Positions 35,477-45,177 of a stretch of 64,000 nucleotides of DNA are shown one piece after another (position 1 is the stretch's first letter; the number at the start of each line of letters is the position of its first letter). Origin of the DNA: Clostridioides mangenotii TR (lineage in GTDB: Bacteria > Bacillota > Clostridia > Peptostreptococcales > Peptostreptococcaceae); the NCBI RefSeq assembly GCF_000498755.1, contig NZ_AXUS01000003.1, forward strand, positions 127,638-191,637, written 5' to 3'. The position numbers and the translations under genes are program-made. A model generated the notes under the pieces. That model worked only from the letters and a program-made list of their open reading frames with translations, was not told the origin of the DNA and did not search any database.

Positions 35477-38461
35477 TTATCTGTTAATTTGTGACGAAAA
35501 ATTCATGTTATTAGAAGATTGCTCTGCTTTGTTTGGCTCTTTTTTATCAGATTTTTTGTCTTTCTCTTTGTCACTGTTATCAAGAAGTCCCATATAAGCA
35601 CCTATTACTTCTCTCGATGGTAAAAGTGAGAATGCACTTGAGTTTCCCTGTGGGATAACACAAATTACTGCAATCTCAGGATCATCTGCTGGTGCAAATG
35701 ATACACTCCACGAGAATGAAGCGTAGTCAGCTTTATATTTATCTATTTGCTCATCAGTTAAATCTTGATTTAATTCTTTCATAGCTTTTCTCAAGTAAGA
35801 GGCATTAATTTTGTCCGTATCATCCAACTTAACTTTTACACCATCTTTTAACTGTTCTTCTAATTTTTCTCTTTCTTTTTCATCTAATTTTTTATCTTTT
35901 AAATTTTCTTTAATTTCATTTTCTTTTTCTTTTGATAATTCTTTTTCTTTTTCTTTTTTGAACTTATCTGCAAGCTTTTCAGCGTCCTTAAGATCTACAG
36001 AATAAGATTTTATATGACTCTTTAGGTATTCATACTCATTTTCCGTTGGTATTTTTCCACTTTTCTCTGCTGTACCAGTCTTTGATGCTACTTCCACAGG
36101 GAAGTTTGCATAGACCCCTTTACCAGAACCTTGAGTAGAAACTAGTTTCATACCTTTTACAAGTTCTTTTATATTTTCCGGATGTTTAAATGGAATTTTT
36201 GTAGATTTTTTTTCAACAGTTTTAGATTTTGAATAATCACTAGATACAGACTTTTCTACAACAGTCAAGTCTACTAGATTTCCTCCATTTGCTACAGCTG
36301 CTATAGCTCTAGCCATCTGAGCTGGCGTATACGCATTTTCCCCTTGTCCAATCGCTAAGTTAAATGTATCCGCTACACTCCATTTCGCAAAGTTTAAATA
36401 ACTGAATACTATTGAATCGGCATTAGGCTCAATTCTATCTTCTTTTACCTTAAGCTTTTTTAGTCTCTTCATAGCTTCTACTCTGCCTGGAGTCTTTTCT
36501 TCTGCTGCCCATCCTACAATTTCATCAATTCTCTTTTCAAATTCTTTAGGGTTTTTAGCTTTTGTTATATCCGTAAAGTCGTTTGCCATCTTTTTCATCA
36601 GCTCTGTCTTAAGCATAGTTTGAGTTGCTTCTAATTTATCTTTAGTATTAGGGACCCTGCCAAATCTCTCTTCTATCTGTCTTCCAAGTCCTGTACTTTC
36701 ATCAAGCCCAAACATTTTTGCGACCTCAAGTACTTTATCAGCTCCCATATTTATACCGGGATCATTTGAACCTATCCAGTTTTTGCCTGAAGCTACAGTA
36801 TAGAAGTATATATTACAAGATTCTTGTATAGCTTTATATAAGTTTGTAATACCATGGTTTCCTTTACCGTGGTTCCAAATGTAGTCCCCAAATGTCTGAC
36901 CTCCTAGTCGTATAACCCCTGTATCCGCTATAGAGTAATTTGGATCCAGTCCATTTTCTAATGCTGCCATACCAGTTATTATCTTAAATGTTGATCCCGG
37001 CTGGAATGCACCTTGTGATACTAAGTTTAAAAGAGGACTAGCCGCTAATAAATCATTTTGATTTTCTGGTTGCAGTGCTTTGTAATCTTTTGAACTTATT
37101 CCTGTTGCAAACTTATTTGGATCGTAATCTGGATAACTTGCTGAAGCTAACACTTCTCCTGTTTTAACATCAAGTGCTATTATAGCTCCTGATTTGGCTT
37201 CACCAGCATAAGTAGCTACAGCCTTATTTCCAAATTTACTTTTAAAAGTTCCACCTTTTGTAGCAACTTCTACAATTTGTTTTAGAGAACTTTCTGCCAC
37301 TTCCTGAAGATCTTTATCCAAACTAAGGTATACAGTATCTCCAGATTTAGGTTCCTTCGATTCTATCTCTTTGCTTATTCTTCCTAGAGCATCTACCTGA
37401 ACCATCTTATATCCATCTTTACCTTTTAGTAAACCTTCATAGCTCTTCTCTATTCCTGAAAGACCTATCATATCCTTTTTAGAATATCCCTTGGCTACAT
37501 ATTCTTCTTCTTGTGTAGATGGTATTTTTCCAACATACCCAAGAACATGAGATGCTAAAGATTTGTTTGGATAGTCTCTAACAGGCTCAATAGCTACAGA
37601 AACTCCTACTAAATCCATTGCACTTTCTTCAATTTGTGCTATTGCAGTTTCATCTATATCCTTTGCTATCGTTACAGGATTGTACTGTGAATAACCTTGC
37701 GATTTAACTAGATCTCTAACAACCAGTATTTTTCTTGCATCTACATCGCTTAAACTTTTATCTATATTTAGAGATTCGCTATTTCTTATTTCTACAAATG
37801 CCTCTCTAGCACTAGGTATACTATCTTTTATTTTGTAACTTTCTAGCCAATCCTTCTTGTCTCTCTGGTCTGTAAAAGTCCAAGTTTTAACTAAAATCGG
37901 TGGATAGTATCCATTTTCATTTAGTTTTTGCTGCAATTTTACAGGTTCTAAATCCCTCTCAGAGCTTGTTAAAACTCCTTCTTTAATCGCCTTATCCACC
38001 AAGAAGTAAAAACTCTTTTTGGCATTATAATTTAAAGGGATTTTATTTTCTTTCTTGTAATCATTTATATTTCTGTCAAATGTATAAAAGTATTTACCAT
38101 TTTCGACGTAAATAGGAAATTCGTCTACATACTCTTCATTGTTTTTCTCTAAAAGTTCGATAAGTTTTAAAGAAATTTCATTTGCTTTTTCTTCACCGTT
38201 TTTGTTTAAATCATTTCCAGATATCTGAACAGTGAATAAATTTTTATTTCCTGCAAGCAATCTTCCGTATCTATCTCTAATCTCTCCCCTAGGAGCTTCA
38301 ATTAATAGTTTCTTGTAAGTTTTATTTTCAGCTAGCTCGGAGTAATGAGCATGTTTAAAGGTAGTCATGTACAGAATTTTTGCAAAGATTATGATAAATA
38401 CTATTATTATTATTTTCTTTATAGTTGAAAGTCTATCAATCTGTTTATTTTCATCCATCAT
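35477..38461 (-). CDS. mrdA: Class B penicillin-binding protein 2 (elongasome transpeptidase)
   Basis: A 994-residue class B PBP with an N-terminal membrane anchor (residues 12-32), a PBP dimerisation domain and a transpeptidase domain. Active-site motifs are STFK near 491, SCN near 549 and KTGT near 795. It is about 300 residues longer than E. coli PBP2. Two inserts account for much of this: one between SCN and KTG (about 590-690), and a strongly charged Lys/Glu coiled stretch (about 827-885) behind KTG. A Ser/Asn/Lys-rich tail closes the protein. It sits in the mreBCD operon, as its RodA-partner role predicts. Confidence 0.95.
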   Translation of the reverse strand: MMDENKQIDRLSTIKKIIIIVFIIIFAKILYMTTFKHAHYSELAENKTYKKLLIEAPRGEIRDRYGRLLAGNKNLFTVQISGNDLNKNGEEKANEISLKLIELLEKNNEEYVDEFPIYVENGKYFYTFDRNINDYKKENKIPLNYNAKKSFYFLVDKAIKEGVLTSSERDLEPVKLQQKLNENGYYPPILVKTWTFTDQRDKKDWLESYKIKDSIPSAREAFVEIRNSESLNIDKSLSDVDARKILVVRDLVKSQGYSQYNPVTIAKDIDETAIAQIEESAMDLVGVSVAIEPVRDYPNKSLASHVLGYVGKIPSTQEEEYVAKGYSKKDMIGLSGIEKSYEGLLKGKDGYKMVQVDALGRISKEIESKEPKSGDTVYLSLDKDLQEVAESSLKQIVEVATKGGTFKSKFGNKAVATYAGEAKSGAIIALDVKTGEVLASASYPDYDPNKFATGISSKDYKALQPENQNDLLAASPLLNLVSQGAFQPGSTFKIITGMAALENGLDPNYSIADTGVIRLGGQTFGDYIWNHGKGNHGITNLYKAIQESCNIYFYTVASGKNWIGSNDPGINMGADKVLEVAKMFGLDESTGLGRQIEERFGRVPNTKDKLEATQTMLKTELMKKMANDFTDITKAKNPKEFEKRIDEIVGWAAEEKTPGRVEAMKRLKKLKVKEDRIEPNADSIVFSYLNFAKWSVADTFNLAIGQGENAYTPAQMARAIAAVANGGNLVDLTVVEKSVSSDYSKSKTVEKKSTKIPFKHPENIKELVKGMKLVSTQGSGKGVYANFPVEVASKTGTAEKSGKIPTENEYEYLKSHIKSYSVDLKDAEKLADKFKKEKEKELSKEKENEIKENLKDKKLDEKEREKLEEQLKDGVKVKLDDTDKINASYLRKAMKELNQDLTDEQIDKYKADYASFSWSVSFAPADDPEIAVICVIPQGNSSAFSLLPSREVIGAYMGLLDNSDKEKDKKSDKKEPNKAEQSSNNMNFSSQINR

Positions 38462-38469
38462 ATCACCAA

Positions 38470-38958
38470 CTAATCTTCTTTTAGTTTTAGCACAAATTTT
38501 CGAGATAATCTATACAGTATTAAACTGACAAATCCATTTGCTAGCGGTGCTATAAATAACCCCTTAATAGCCAATGTAAGTATCCCAAAACTGTGATAAA
38601 TTATACTGGACATCGCTATATTTACAACAGAGTCAAGCATAGTCGCTAAAACAACCAATATAAATATCGTGCTGTAACTATCTTTATACAATTTTTCTCT
38701 CATATAGCCTATAACATATGCGACTGCAAATAGTATCAAGGCATTTACACCAAATATACCACCTACAGTTATATCTTTTACTATACCTAGAATAGCCGCG
38801 ACAATTCCACCTTCAAGTCCATCTAAATACAGAGATATAAACGTTACATATATAAGAATCAAATTTATACTTATTCCAAATATATTTATATAATTAAAAA
38901 TACTGTTTTCAACTATTACAAGCAATAATCCCAATACGCAAAGCAAAACTTTTTTCAT
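38470..38958 (-). CDS. mreD: Rod shape-determining protein MreD
   Basis: A 162-residue integral membrane protein with about five hydrophobic segments, at the standard position between mreC and pbp2. The DGLEGGIVAAILGIVKDITVGG segment matches MreD. It links the MreB/MreC elongasome in the membrane. It begins only 3 bp after the mreC stop. Confidence 0.92.
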   Translation of the reverse strand: MKKVLLCVLGLLLVIVENSIFNYINIFGISINLILIYVTFISLYLDGLEGGIVAAILGIVKDITVGGIFGVNALILFAVAYVIGYMREKLYKDSYSTIFILVVLATMLDSVVNIAMSSIIYHSFGILTLAIKGLFIAPLANGFVSLILYRLSRKFVLKLKED

Positions 38959-38961
38959 AGT

Positions 38962-39873
38962 TTATTTTCCCCTTTGCTCTATATTTCTCGGTTCAACTAT
39001 TACGACATCGTCTATATTTTTAAAGTTTACATAAGGTTTAATAACTACATATTTCAGCGAGTTATTTTTGTCATCAATAACCTTTTCAACCTCTCCTATA
39101 GGTATACCTTCTGGAAATATACCAAGTCCTGATGTCACAACAACATCACCTTGAACAACATCGTATGATGAATCAAACATGTATCCTTGTAAATAGCCTT
39201 TACTATTGTATTTTTCTTTATCTTCAATATTGGTGTTCTGTGTAATTATTCCTTTAGAATTATCATTCTTTGATAATTTAAAGCTTATTGATGCCTTTGA
39301 GTCCAAAAGAGATATAGCCTTGCTGTAGTTTCCTGAAACATCGTATACAAAACCTACTAAACCTCTTCCATTCATAATAATGCTATCTTTTCTTACGCCA
39401 GAACTCTTGCCAGCTGCCAAAACCATACTATTGTACCAGTTGCCGTCATTTTTTTCGACTACAGTAGTTGCAATACTAGTTGCTTTATACTCTTCCTCTA
39501 CAAAGTTAAGAGACTTTTTTAATTCCTCAAGAGATTCAGATTTGTCTAGTTTTCCGTTTAATTTTATTATTTCATCCTTAAGTTTTTCGTTTTCTTTTTC
39601 TAATTTATTAGCTTTATCTGCATTTGACTTAAATTTGAAAATATCGCCTATATTATCTGAAAAAAATGAAAATCCTTTGTTTACACTACCTCCTACACTC
39701 GTAACTCCGTCACTTACCGGCCTAGTAGCTATAGGATTTGTCCCAGAAAACTTAAAAACTGATATCCCTACAATTCCAATTAAAGTGATAGCAACTACGC
39801 CTGTCGCTATCACTTTAACGTTAATCTTTTTTTTACCCTTTTTATTTTTGTCAAATCTCAAGGTTAACACCAA
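38962..39873 (-). CDS. mreC: Rod shape-determining protein MreC
   Basis: A 303-residue bitopic protein with a basic N-terminus, a membrane helix at about 20-40, a coiled coil at about 80-115 (NADKANKLEKENEKLKDEI) and the beta-rich MreC domain with VVVTSGLGIFPEGIPIGEV. It scaffolds PBP2 and RodA outside the membrane. It lies 3 bp behind mreB. Confidence 0.95.
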   Translation of the reverse strand: MVLTLRFDKNKKGKKKINVKVIATGVVAITLIGIVGISVFKFSGTNPIATRPVSDGVTSVGGSVNKGFSFFSDNIGDIFKFKSNADKANKLEKENEKLKDEIIKLNGKLDKSESLEELKKSLNFVEEEYKATSIATTVVEKNDGNWYNSMVLAAGKSSGVRKDSIIMNGRGLVGFVYDVSGNYSKAISLLDSKASISFKLSKNDNSKGIITQNTNIEDKEKYNSKGYLQGYMFDSSYDVVQGDVVVTSGLGIFPEGIPIGEVEKVIDDKNNSLKYVVIKPYVNFKNIDDVVIVEPRNIEQRGK

Positions 39874-39876
39874 CCT

Positions 39877-40947
39877 TTACTTCCTAGCATTCATCATCAA
39901 TACTTTTTCAAATATCTCTTGATCTTCTACAGATTTACCAGTTCCAAGTGCCACACAGTCAAGTGGCGCATCTGCTATTTGTACTTGCATACCAGTTTCT
40001 TGATTTATTAACTTGTCCAAACCTCTAAGAAGTGCCCCTCCACCTGTCAGCATAATTCCATTTTCCATTATATCCGATGCCAACTCTGGTGGTGTCTTTT
40101 CTAAAGTTGATCTTATTGCATCTACTATTGAGCTAATTGGCTCTTTTAATGCTTCTCTAACCTCAGTTGAACAGATTTCTATTGTTTTAGGTAGTCCAGA
40201 TATTAAATCTCTACCTCTTATTTGCATATTTGTCTCTTGATCTTCTTTGTACGTTGATCCAATTGTTATTTTTACATTTTCCGCTGTTCTTTCACCTATC
40301 ATAAGGTTGTACTCTTTTTTAACGTAGCTTACTATAGACTCGTCAAATTCGTCTCCACCTATTCTGATAGACTTAGCAGTAACAATACCTCCCAGAGATA
40401 TTACAGCTATTTCTGTTGTACCTCCACCGATATCTACTACCATATTTCCTTCTGGCTCTTCAACTTTTAGATTAGCCCCTATTGCAGCTGCCATAGGTTC
40501 TTCTATTAGATAAGCATCTCTTGCTCCAGCATTTCTAGCAGCTTCCTCTATAGCTCTTTTTTCTACTTCCGTTACTCCGAAAGGAACACAAATAGCGATT
40601 CTAGGATTAATAACTCCTTTTTTATCCGCAGCTTTCTGTATAAAATAGCTAAGCATCGATTGTGTAATATCAAAATCGGCTATAACTCCGTCTTTCATTG
40701 GTCTTATAGCAACTATATTTCCTGGAGTTCTACCTATCATTTTTTTAGCTTCTTCTCCAACAGCTAAAACCTCTTTGGTGTCATCTCTAATAGCGACAAC
40801 CGAAGGCTCTCTAACTACGATATTTTGACCTTTTATGTAAACTAACGTATTAGCAGTACCCAAGTCTATCCCCATATCCTTTGTAACTTTTTTAAATCCA
40901 CCAAACCATGATTTTTTCTCTTTTTTCTCTTTTTTTTCTTTAGCCAT
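39877..40947 (-). CDS. mreB: Rod shape-determining actin homologue MreB
   Basis: A 356-residue bacterial actin. The ATP-binding motifs [10 protein letters not shown] (phosphate 1), [12 protein letters not shown] (phosphate 2) and [12 protein letters not shown] (adenosine) are present. The start [12 protein letters not shown] is preceded by GGAAGGAG; a longer frame adds ten residues. About 20 extra N-terminal residues, mostly Lys/Glu with SWFGGFKK, precede the actin fold and could act as a membrane anchor. It guides elongation-specific wall synthesis. Confidence 0.96.
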   Translation of the reverse strand: MAKEKKEKKEKKSWFGGFKKVTKDMGIDLGTANTLVYIKGQNIVVREPSVVAIRDDTKEVLAVGEEAKKMIGRTPGNIVAIRPMKDGVIADFDITQSMLSYFIQKAADKKGVINPRIAICVPFGVTEVEKRAIEEAARNAGARDAYLIEEPMAAAIGANLKVEEPEGNMVVDIGGGTTEIAVISLGGIVTAKSIRIGGDEFDESIVSYVKKEYNLMIGERTAENVKITIGSTYKEDQETNMQIRGRDLISGLPKTIEICSTEVREALKEPISSIVDAIRSTLEKTPPELASDIMENGIMLTGGGALLRGLDKLINQETGMQVQIADAPLDCVALGTGKSVEDQEIFEKVLMMNARK

Positions 40948-40973
40948 TATTAAATGCTCCTTCCATATATAAA

Positions 40974-41681
40974 TCAAATTAACATATTTTCTTTAAAACT
41001 AAAATAATTTCCATCTCCAATTATTATGTGGTCTAGGATTCCAATCCCTAAAATTTCACCGCATTTTACCAACCTGCTCGTTATACTTTTATCTTCACTA
41101 GAAGGTTCTACATATCCAGATGGATGGTTGTGTATTAAGATTATTTTATTAGTACTTCTTTTGATTGCTTCTTTAAAAACTTCTCTAGGATGAACCAATG
41201 ATGAATTTAAAGTTCCAACTGATATTTCCACATCAGATATAACTTCATTTTTAGTGTTTAAAAGAATAGTTTTGAATACTTCTTTGTCTAAAAACCTTAA
41301 ACTATCTACATAGCATTTATATACATCCCATGGATCGTTTATTTTGTGTTTTAAGGGCTTATACGATGCTATCCTTACTCCAAGTTCAAGTGCAGCTTTA
41401 ATTTGTGCTGCTTTGGATATTCCTATGCCTTCTATTTCACATAACTCTTCTATTGTCATATGCTCTAGATTTCTAATCCCTTGTGCATCTGTATTTATAA
41501 TCTTATTTGCAAGATCTATCGCATTCATCTTTATTGTACCGGTTCTAAGTATTATAGCCAGTAGCTCTGAATTAGATAAACTTTTTATGCCGTTAATAAG
41601 CATCTTTTCTCTCGGTCTTTCCTCTAACGTCATTTTTTTCATAGTAATATTAGAATTAAATGACTGTTTCAGTAAAATCAC
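40974..41681 (-). CDS. radC: RadC family JAB/MPN domain protein
   Basis: A 235-residue RadC protein. An N-terminal helix-hairpin-helix region ([33 protein letters not shown]) precedes a JAMM metalloprotease-like domain with [14 protein letters not shown] near the C-terminus. The historic DNA-repair name is not well supported experimentally. A GTG start overlaps the maf stop by 4 bp; an internal ATG ([10 protein letters not shown]) is an alternative. It is the maf-radC-mreB arrangement common in Firmicutes. Confidence 0.92.
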   Translation of the reverse strand: MILLKQSFNSNITMKKMTLEERPREKMLINGIKSLSNSELLAIILRTGTIKMNAIDLANKIINTDAQGIRNLEHMTIEELCEIEGIGISKAAQIKAALELGVRIASYKPLKHKINDPWDVYKCYVDSLRFLDKEVFKTILLNTKNEVISDVEISVGTLNSSLVHPREVFKEAIKRSTNKIILIHNHPSGYVEPSSEDKSITSRLVKCGEILGIGILDHIIIGDGNYFSFKENMLI

Positions 41682-42262
41682 GCTCCATAAAAAAGATTTA
41701 TATCAAAATACTTGATTAATAAATCACTGAGTTTAGAAATTGGAAGCCCAACTATATTAAAATAGTCGCCTTTAATTTCATCAACCAACAATGCACCATA
41801 CCCTTGTATGCCGTAAGCACCTGCTTTATCCTGGAACTCTCCTGTCTTTAAATAATCTGAGATTACTTTATCTGACAAGTGCTTGAATTTAACTTCACTG
41901 ACAACATAGTCCACTACTTTTTTATTCTCAGCTATATTTATTAAACTAATTCCAGTTACGACTTGATGCTCTCTACCAGACAAACTATTTAGTGTTTTAT
42001 ACGCATCAGATTCATCTTTAGGCTTACCAAGGATCATATCATTAAGTACAACAATAGTATCTGCTGCAATAACCAAGTCCCCTTGGTTTTTACTCGCAAC
42101 GTCTGTCCCCTTTTCTAATGCCAATCTTACTACTGCCTGAACAGGCGACTCATGTCCTAATATAACCTCGTCTATTTCACTCTTAATTATATTAAATTTT
42201 ACATTATAGTTCTCCAGTATTTCTTTTCTTCTTGGAGAAGCCGACGCCAAGACTATATTCAT
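41678..42262 (-). CDS. maf: Maf family nucleotide pyrophosphatase
   Basis: A 194-residue Maf/YceF/YhdE protein that hydrolyses non-canonical or pyrimidine nucleoside triphosphates, often dTTP/UTP. The signature LASASPRRKEIL at the start, ADTIVVLNDMILGKP and GAYGIQGYGALLV with its substrate-binding residues are present. It is the first gene of the maf-radC-mre-min-rod block. Confidence 0.95.
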   Translation of the reverse strand: MNIVLASASPRRKEILENYNVKFNIIKSEIDEVILGHESPVQAVVRLALEKGTDVASKNQGDLVIAADTIVVLNDMILGKPKDESDAYKTLNSLSGREHQVVTGISLINIAENKKVVDYVVSEVKFKHLSDKVISDYLKTGEFQDKAGAYGIQGYGALLVDEIKGDYFNIVGLPISKLSDLLIKYFDINLFYGA

Positions 42263-42398
42263 TAGTTCACCTCATCTGTACGTAAATTTGTACCTATTAA
42301 GTCTATCATTATATTGTAAAAATATCAACAGAAATGTCGAACCTTTTTTAATATAATATCGTTATCTTTCACAGCAATAACAAATGTTTCCACTAAAA

Positions 42399-42426
42399 AA
42401 GGGTATGGATTTTCTCCCATACCCTT
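42399..42426. terminator. Terminator behind the Rnf operon
   Basis: A 10-bp stem (42399-42408 with 42417-42426) with A6 on its left, which reads as a T run on the minus strand. It ends transcription running from rnfB toward maf. Confidence 0.7.
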
Positions 42427-42438
42427 ATTCTATCCAAA

Positions 42439-42583
42439 TTAAATTGTTTTAATAGCTTTCTTCGGACATTTTTCAACGCATAAATGACATGCAGCACACT
42501 TTACTGGGCCTATTCTATGCATAGAATTTACATTGCTTTTTGCAAATTAAACATTTTATACAATGTTGATCATTAATCTTAAC
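42439..42583 (-). pseudogene. Decayed 2[4Fe-4S] ferredoxin-like tail behind rnfB
   Basis: Directly after the rnfB stop, one minus-strand frame reads KINDQHCIKCLICKKQCKF, a complete CxxCxxCxxxC set, to a stop at 42515. A second frame (42439-42522) reads MHRIGPVKCAACHLCVEKCP followed by KKAIKTI, another full set. The two lie in different frames, each shifted +1. Together they look like a two-cluster ferredoxin module that was once the C-terminus of RnfB or a separate ferredoxin. No single intact frame remains. Confidence 0.7.
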
Positions 42584-43388
42584 TTATGTGTTGTTTTGTT
42601 ATATCTCCTTTGATAACTTTTGTAGGGCACTTTTTAACACATTCCATACACTCTACACACTTATCGTAGTCAATTCTAGCAATCTTATCTTCGAATATAA
42701 TAGCGTCGTATTTACATGCTTTAACACACATTCCACAACCTATACATCCAACTATACATTTCTCTTTTACATTTTTTCCAAACTCTTTGCTGTTACACTC
42801 AACAACTACTTCTTTGTTAGCTGGTTTTTCTTTTATAATCGCTTTAGGACATACTTCAATACATTTTCCACAGTTAACACATTTTTCTTCATCTACTACA
42901 GCTATACCATCTTTAACAGTTATAGCGTCAAATTTACAAGCATCTTTACATGTTCCAAGACCTAAACAACCGAATTTACAAGTTTTTGCACCTGAGTTTA
43001 AAACATTTGCTGTTCTACAATCAGTTATTCCTTCGTATTCGTATTTATTCTTAGCACTTGCACAATCGCCTTTACATATTACTTTTGCAACTTTTCTTTC
43101 ACCAGTTTCAGCTACAATTCCCATTATTTCTCCAACTTTAGCTGCTACATCTGCCCCACCAACAGGACAACCATTTACTGGTGCTTTTCCTTCCACAACT
43201 GCCGTCGCAAGTCCTCCACATCCTGGGAATCCACAACCACCGCAGTTTGCTCCTGGAAGAACTTCAAGTATTGCATCTACTCTTTCATCAGTTTCAACCG
43301 CAAACTTCTGAGAAGCAAATGCAAGTACTACTCCGAAGATCAAACCCATGATTCCTAAAACTAGTACCGAAATTACTATTGTATTCAT
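42579..43388 (-). CDS. rnfB: Rnf complex subunit RnfB
   Basis: A 269-residue iron-sulphur subunit that receives electrons from reduced ferredoxin. One N-terminal membrane helix precedes the GANCGGCGFPGCGG cluster and the Cys-containing CKGDC and CKFGCLGLGTC segments. Ferredoxin-type CxxCxxCxxxC sets follow (CVNCGKCIEVCP, CIGCGMCVKACKYDA, CVECMECVKKCP). I start at the second ATG, MNTIVISVL, 9 nt behind GGGGG. More Fe-S coding sequence lies out of frame behind the stop, so this subunit may have been shortened recently. Confidence 0.95.
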   Translation of the reverse strand: MNTIVISVLVLGIMGLIFGVVLAFASQKFAVETDERVDAILEVLPGANCGGCGFPGCGGLATAVVEGKAPVNGCPVGGADVAAKVGEIMGIVAETGERKVAKVICKGDCASAKNKYEYEGITDCRTANVLNSGAKTCKFGCLGLGTCKDACKFDAITVKDGIAVVDEEKCVNCGKCIEVCPKAIIKEKPANKEVVVECNSKEFGKNVKEKCIVGCIGCGMCVKACKYDAIIFEDKIARIDYDKCVECMECVKKCPTKVIKGDITKQHIS

Positions 43389-43406
43389 ATACATTTACCC
43401 CCAATT

Positions 43407-43982
43407 CTATAACTTTATAAGCCCTGTAAAACCTAAGAATGCTATCGACATAAGTCCTGCAGAGATTAAAGTTATTGGAAATCCTTTAAATGCGTCTGGT
43501 ATATCTGCAAGTTCTAGTCTCTCTCTTATACCTGCAAATAGTACGATTGCAAGGGTAAAACCTGCTCCTGCTCCGAACCCATTTATAATAGTTTCAATTA
43601 GATTATATCCATTTTGAACGTTAACAAGTGCTATACCAAGTACCGCACAGTTTGTAGTTATAAGTGGTAAGAAAACCCCAAGAGCTTGGTAAAGCGATGG
43701 ACTCATTTTCTGTATTACCATTTCAACGAACTGTACTATTGAAGCTATAACTAATATAAATGCTATTGTTTGCAAAAATTCTGTGTTAGTTTTTACAAGC
43801 AGCATTTGAATAAAATATGTTATAAATGACGCCAATGTCAAAACGAAAGTAACTGCAACACCCATACCTAAAGCAGTATCAGTCTTTTTAGATACTCCAA
43901 GGAATGGACATATCCCCAAGAATTGAGAAGTTATAACGTTATTAACAAGAACAACACTTAAAAATAAAAGTATTAAATTCAT
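43407..43982 (-). CDS. rnfA: Rnf complex membrane subunit RnfA
   Basis: A 191-residue membrane protein with six hydrophobic segments. The opening LLFLSVVLVNNVITSQFLGICPFLGVS contains the conserved Cys that helps bind the membrane-embedded Fe-S cluster shared with RnfE. It forms the core of the ion-pumping ferredoxin:NAD oxidoreductase. Confidence 0.96.
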   Translation of the reverse strand: MNLILLFLSVVLVNNVITSQFLGICPFLGVSKKTDTALGMGVAVTFVLTLASFITYFIQMLLVKTNTEFLQTIAFILVIASIVQFVEMVIQKMSPSLYQALGVFLPLITTNCAVLGIALVNVQNGYNLIETIINGFGAGAGFTLAIVLFAGIRERLELADIPDAFKGFPITLISAGLMSIAFLGFTGLIKL

Positions 43983-43996
43983 TTATCGCACCTCCA

Positions 43997-44590
43997 CTAT
44001 GCTTTCTTGCCTTTTAATTTATTAAATCCAGCGAATAAAAATCCTAGTGTTAAAAACGCACCTGGAGGCAATACAAATATTAATATTGGTTGGAATGAAG
44101 CCCCAAATAAAGCATATCCAAATATACTACCGTTCCCAAGTAATTCTCTAACTGCTCCTAATACTGTAAGTGCTAAACTGAATCCAAGCCCCATACTAAT
44201 TCCGTCAACTGCTGATGCTACTACTCCATTTTTCGATGCAAAACTCTCTGCACGTGCAAGTAGTATACAGTTAACAACTATTAGAGGTATATAAAGACCT
44301 AAAGCCGCATCTAAAGCTGGCACATAAGCCTTAAGTAACATTCCAACTATTGTAGTAAACGTAGCTATTACAACGACAAATGCAGGTATTCTTATTTTAT
44401 CTGGCACTATTTTTCTTATTAGTGAAATAAAAATATTTGCACATAATAGAACCACTGCTGTGGAAAGCCCCATACCAAGTCCGTTGATCGCTGAAGTAGT
44501 TACAGCCAACGTAGGGCACATACCGATAACCTGTACAAACGTTGGGTTCTCATCAATTAGCCCGTTTTTAAATATCTTAGCTAAGCTCAT
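43997..44590 (-). CDS. rnfE: Rnf complex membrane subunit RnfE
   Basis: A 197-residue homologue of RnfA with six hydrophobic segments. The NPTFVQVIGMCPTLAVTTSA segment carries the conserved Cys matching that of RnfA. Its end in lysines and its position 14 bp before rnfA are typical. It pairs with RnfA in the membrane core. Confidence 0.96.
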   Translation of the reverse strand: MSLAKIFKNGLIDENPTFVQVIGMCPTLAVTTSAINGLGMGLSTAVVLLCANIFISLIRKIVPDKIRIPAFVVVIATFTTIVGMLLKAYVPALDAALGLYIPLIVVNCILLARAESFASKNGVVASAVDGISMGLGFSLALTVLGAVRELLGNGSIFGYALFGASFQPILIFVLPPGAFLTLGFLFAGFNKLKGKKA

Positions 44591-44604
44591 ATATAACCCT
44601 CCTA

Positions 44605-45177
44605 TTATTTATTTAAAGCACTATTATAAACTTCTATTGCAGTATTAACTCCATTAGTTACTGCTGTAGATGTAATAGTTGCTCCTGATATTGCTAGTAT
44701 TTGATTTTCTCCTGAAGCACTTCCCTTAGCAACTTCTAAAGCTGCTGCAGTTTTATCTTTATACTGATCTATAAAGGCTGGGTCAGCTGCTTTAGATCCT
44801 AGTCCTGGAGTTTCAGCCATAGTTCCTGTCTTTACGCCTGTAATTTTACCATCTGTAGATAGTCCAACCATAAGCTCAATAGCTCCACCATAACCACTTG
44901 GTGTAGTTTTTATAGTATAACCAACAACTTCTCCTGAATCATCAAGACCTTCGTATACTTCTGCAACTATTCCGTCTCCGATACCTTTATATACTGATTC
45001 TTTTACCTGTGCAAAATCTTTAGCTTCTGGTAAAACAGCTTGTCTTAATTCATTATTTGCTTGTATTCCTCTTTGCACTATTATTGGAGACGTTACTTCA
45101 TTAGTAACTCCAAGTGCTAATGATGCTACCACACAAATTGCAAGTAGGGTAAGGCCTAATTTAACCATGCTTTTCAT
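44605..45177 (-). CDS. rnfG: Rnf complex flavoprotein subunit RnfG
   Basis: A 190-residue subunit with one N-terminal membrane helix and an extracytoplasmic FMN-binding domain. The covalent FMN attachment Thr lies in the ISGATITSTAV motif near residue 168. GGAIELMVGLSTDGKITGV is also typical. Its start overlaps the rnfD stop by one base, so translation should be coupled. Confidence 0.96.
   Translation of the reverse strand: MKSMVKLGLTLLAICVVASLALGVTNEVTSPIIVQRGIQANNELRQAVLPEAKDFAQVKESVYKGIGDGIVAEVYEGLDDSGEVVGYTIKTTPSGYGGAIELMVGLSTDGKITGVKTGTMAETPGLGSKAADPAFIDQYKDKTAAALEVAKGSASGENQILAISGATITSTAVTNGVNTAIEVYNSALNK

Noticed and set aside
42588..43617. Long plus-strand ORFs opposite rnfB and rnfA
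   Set aside because: They are shadows of strongly conserved Rnf genes on the other strand and have no ribosome sites.
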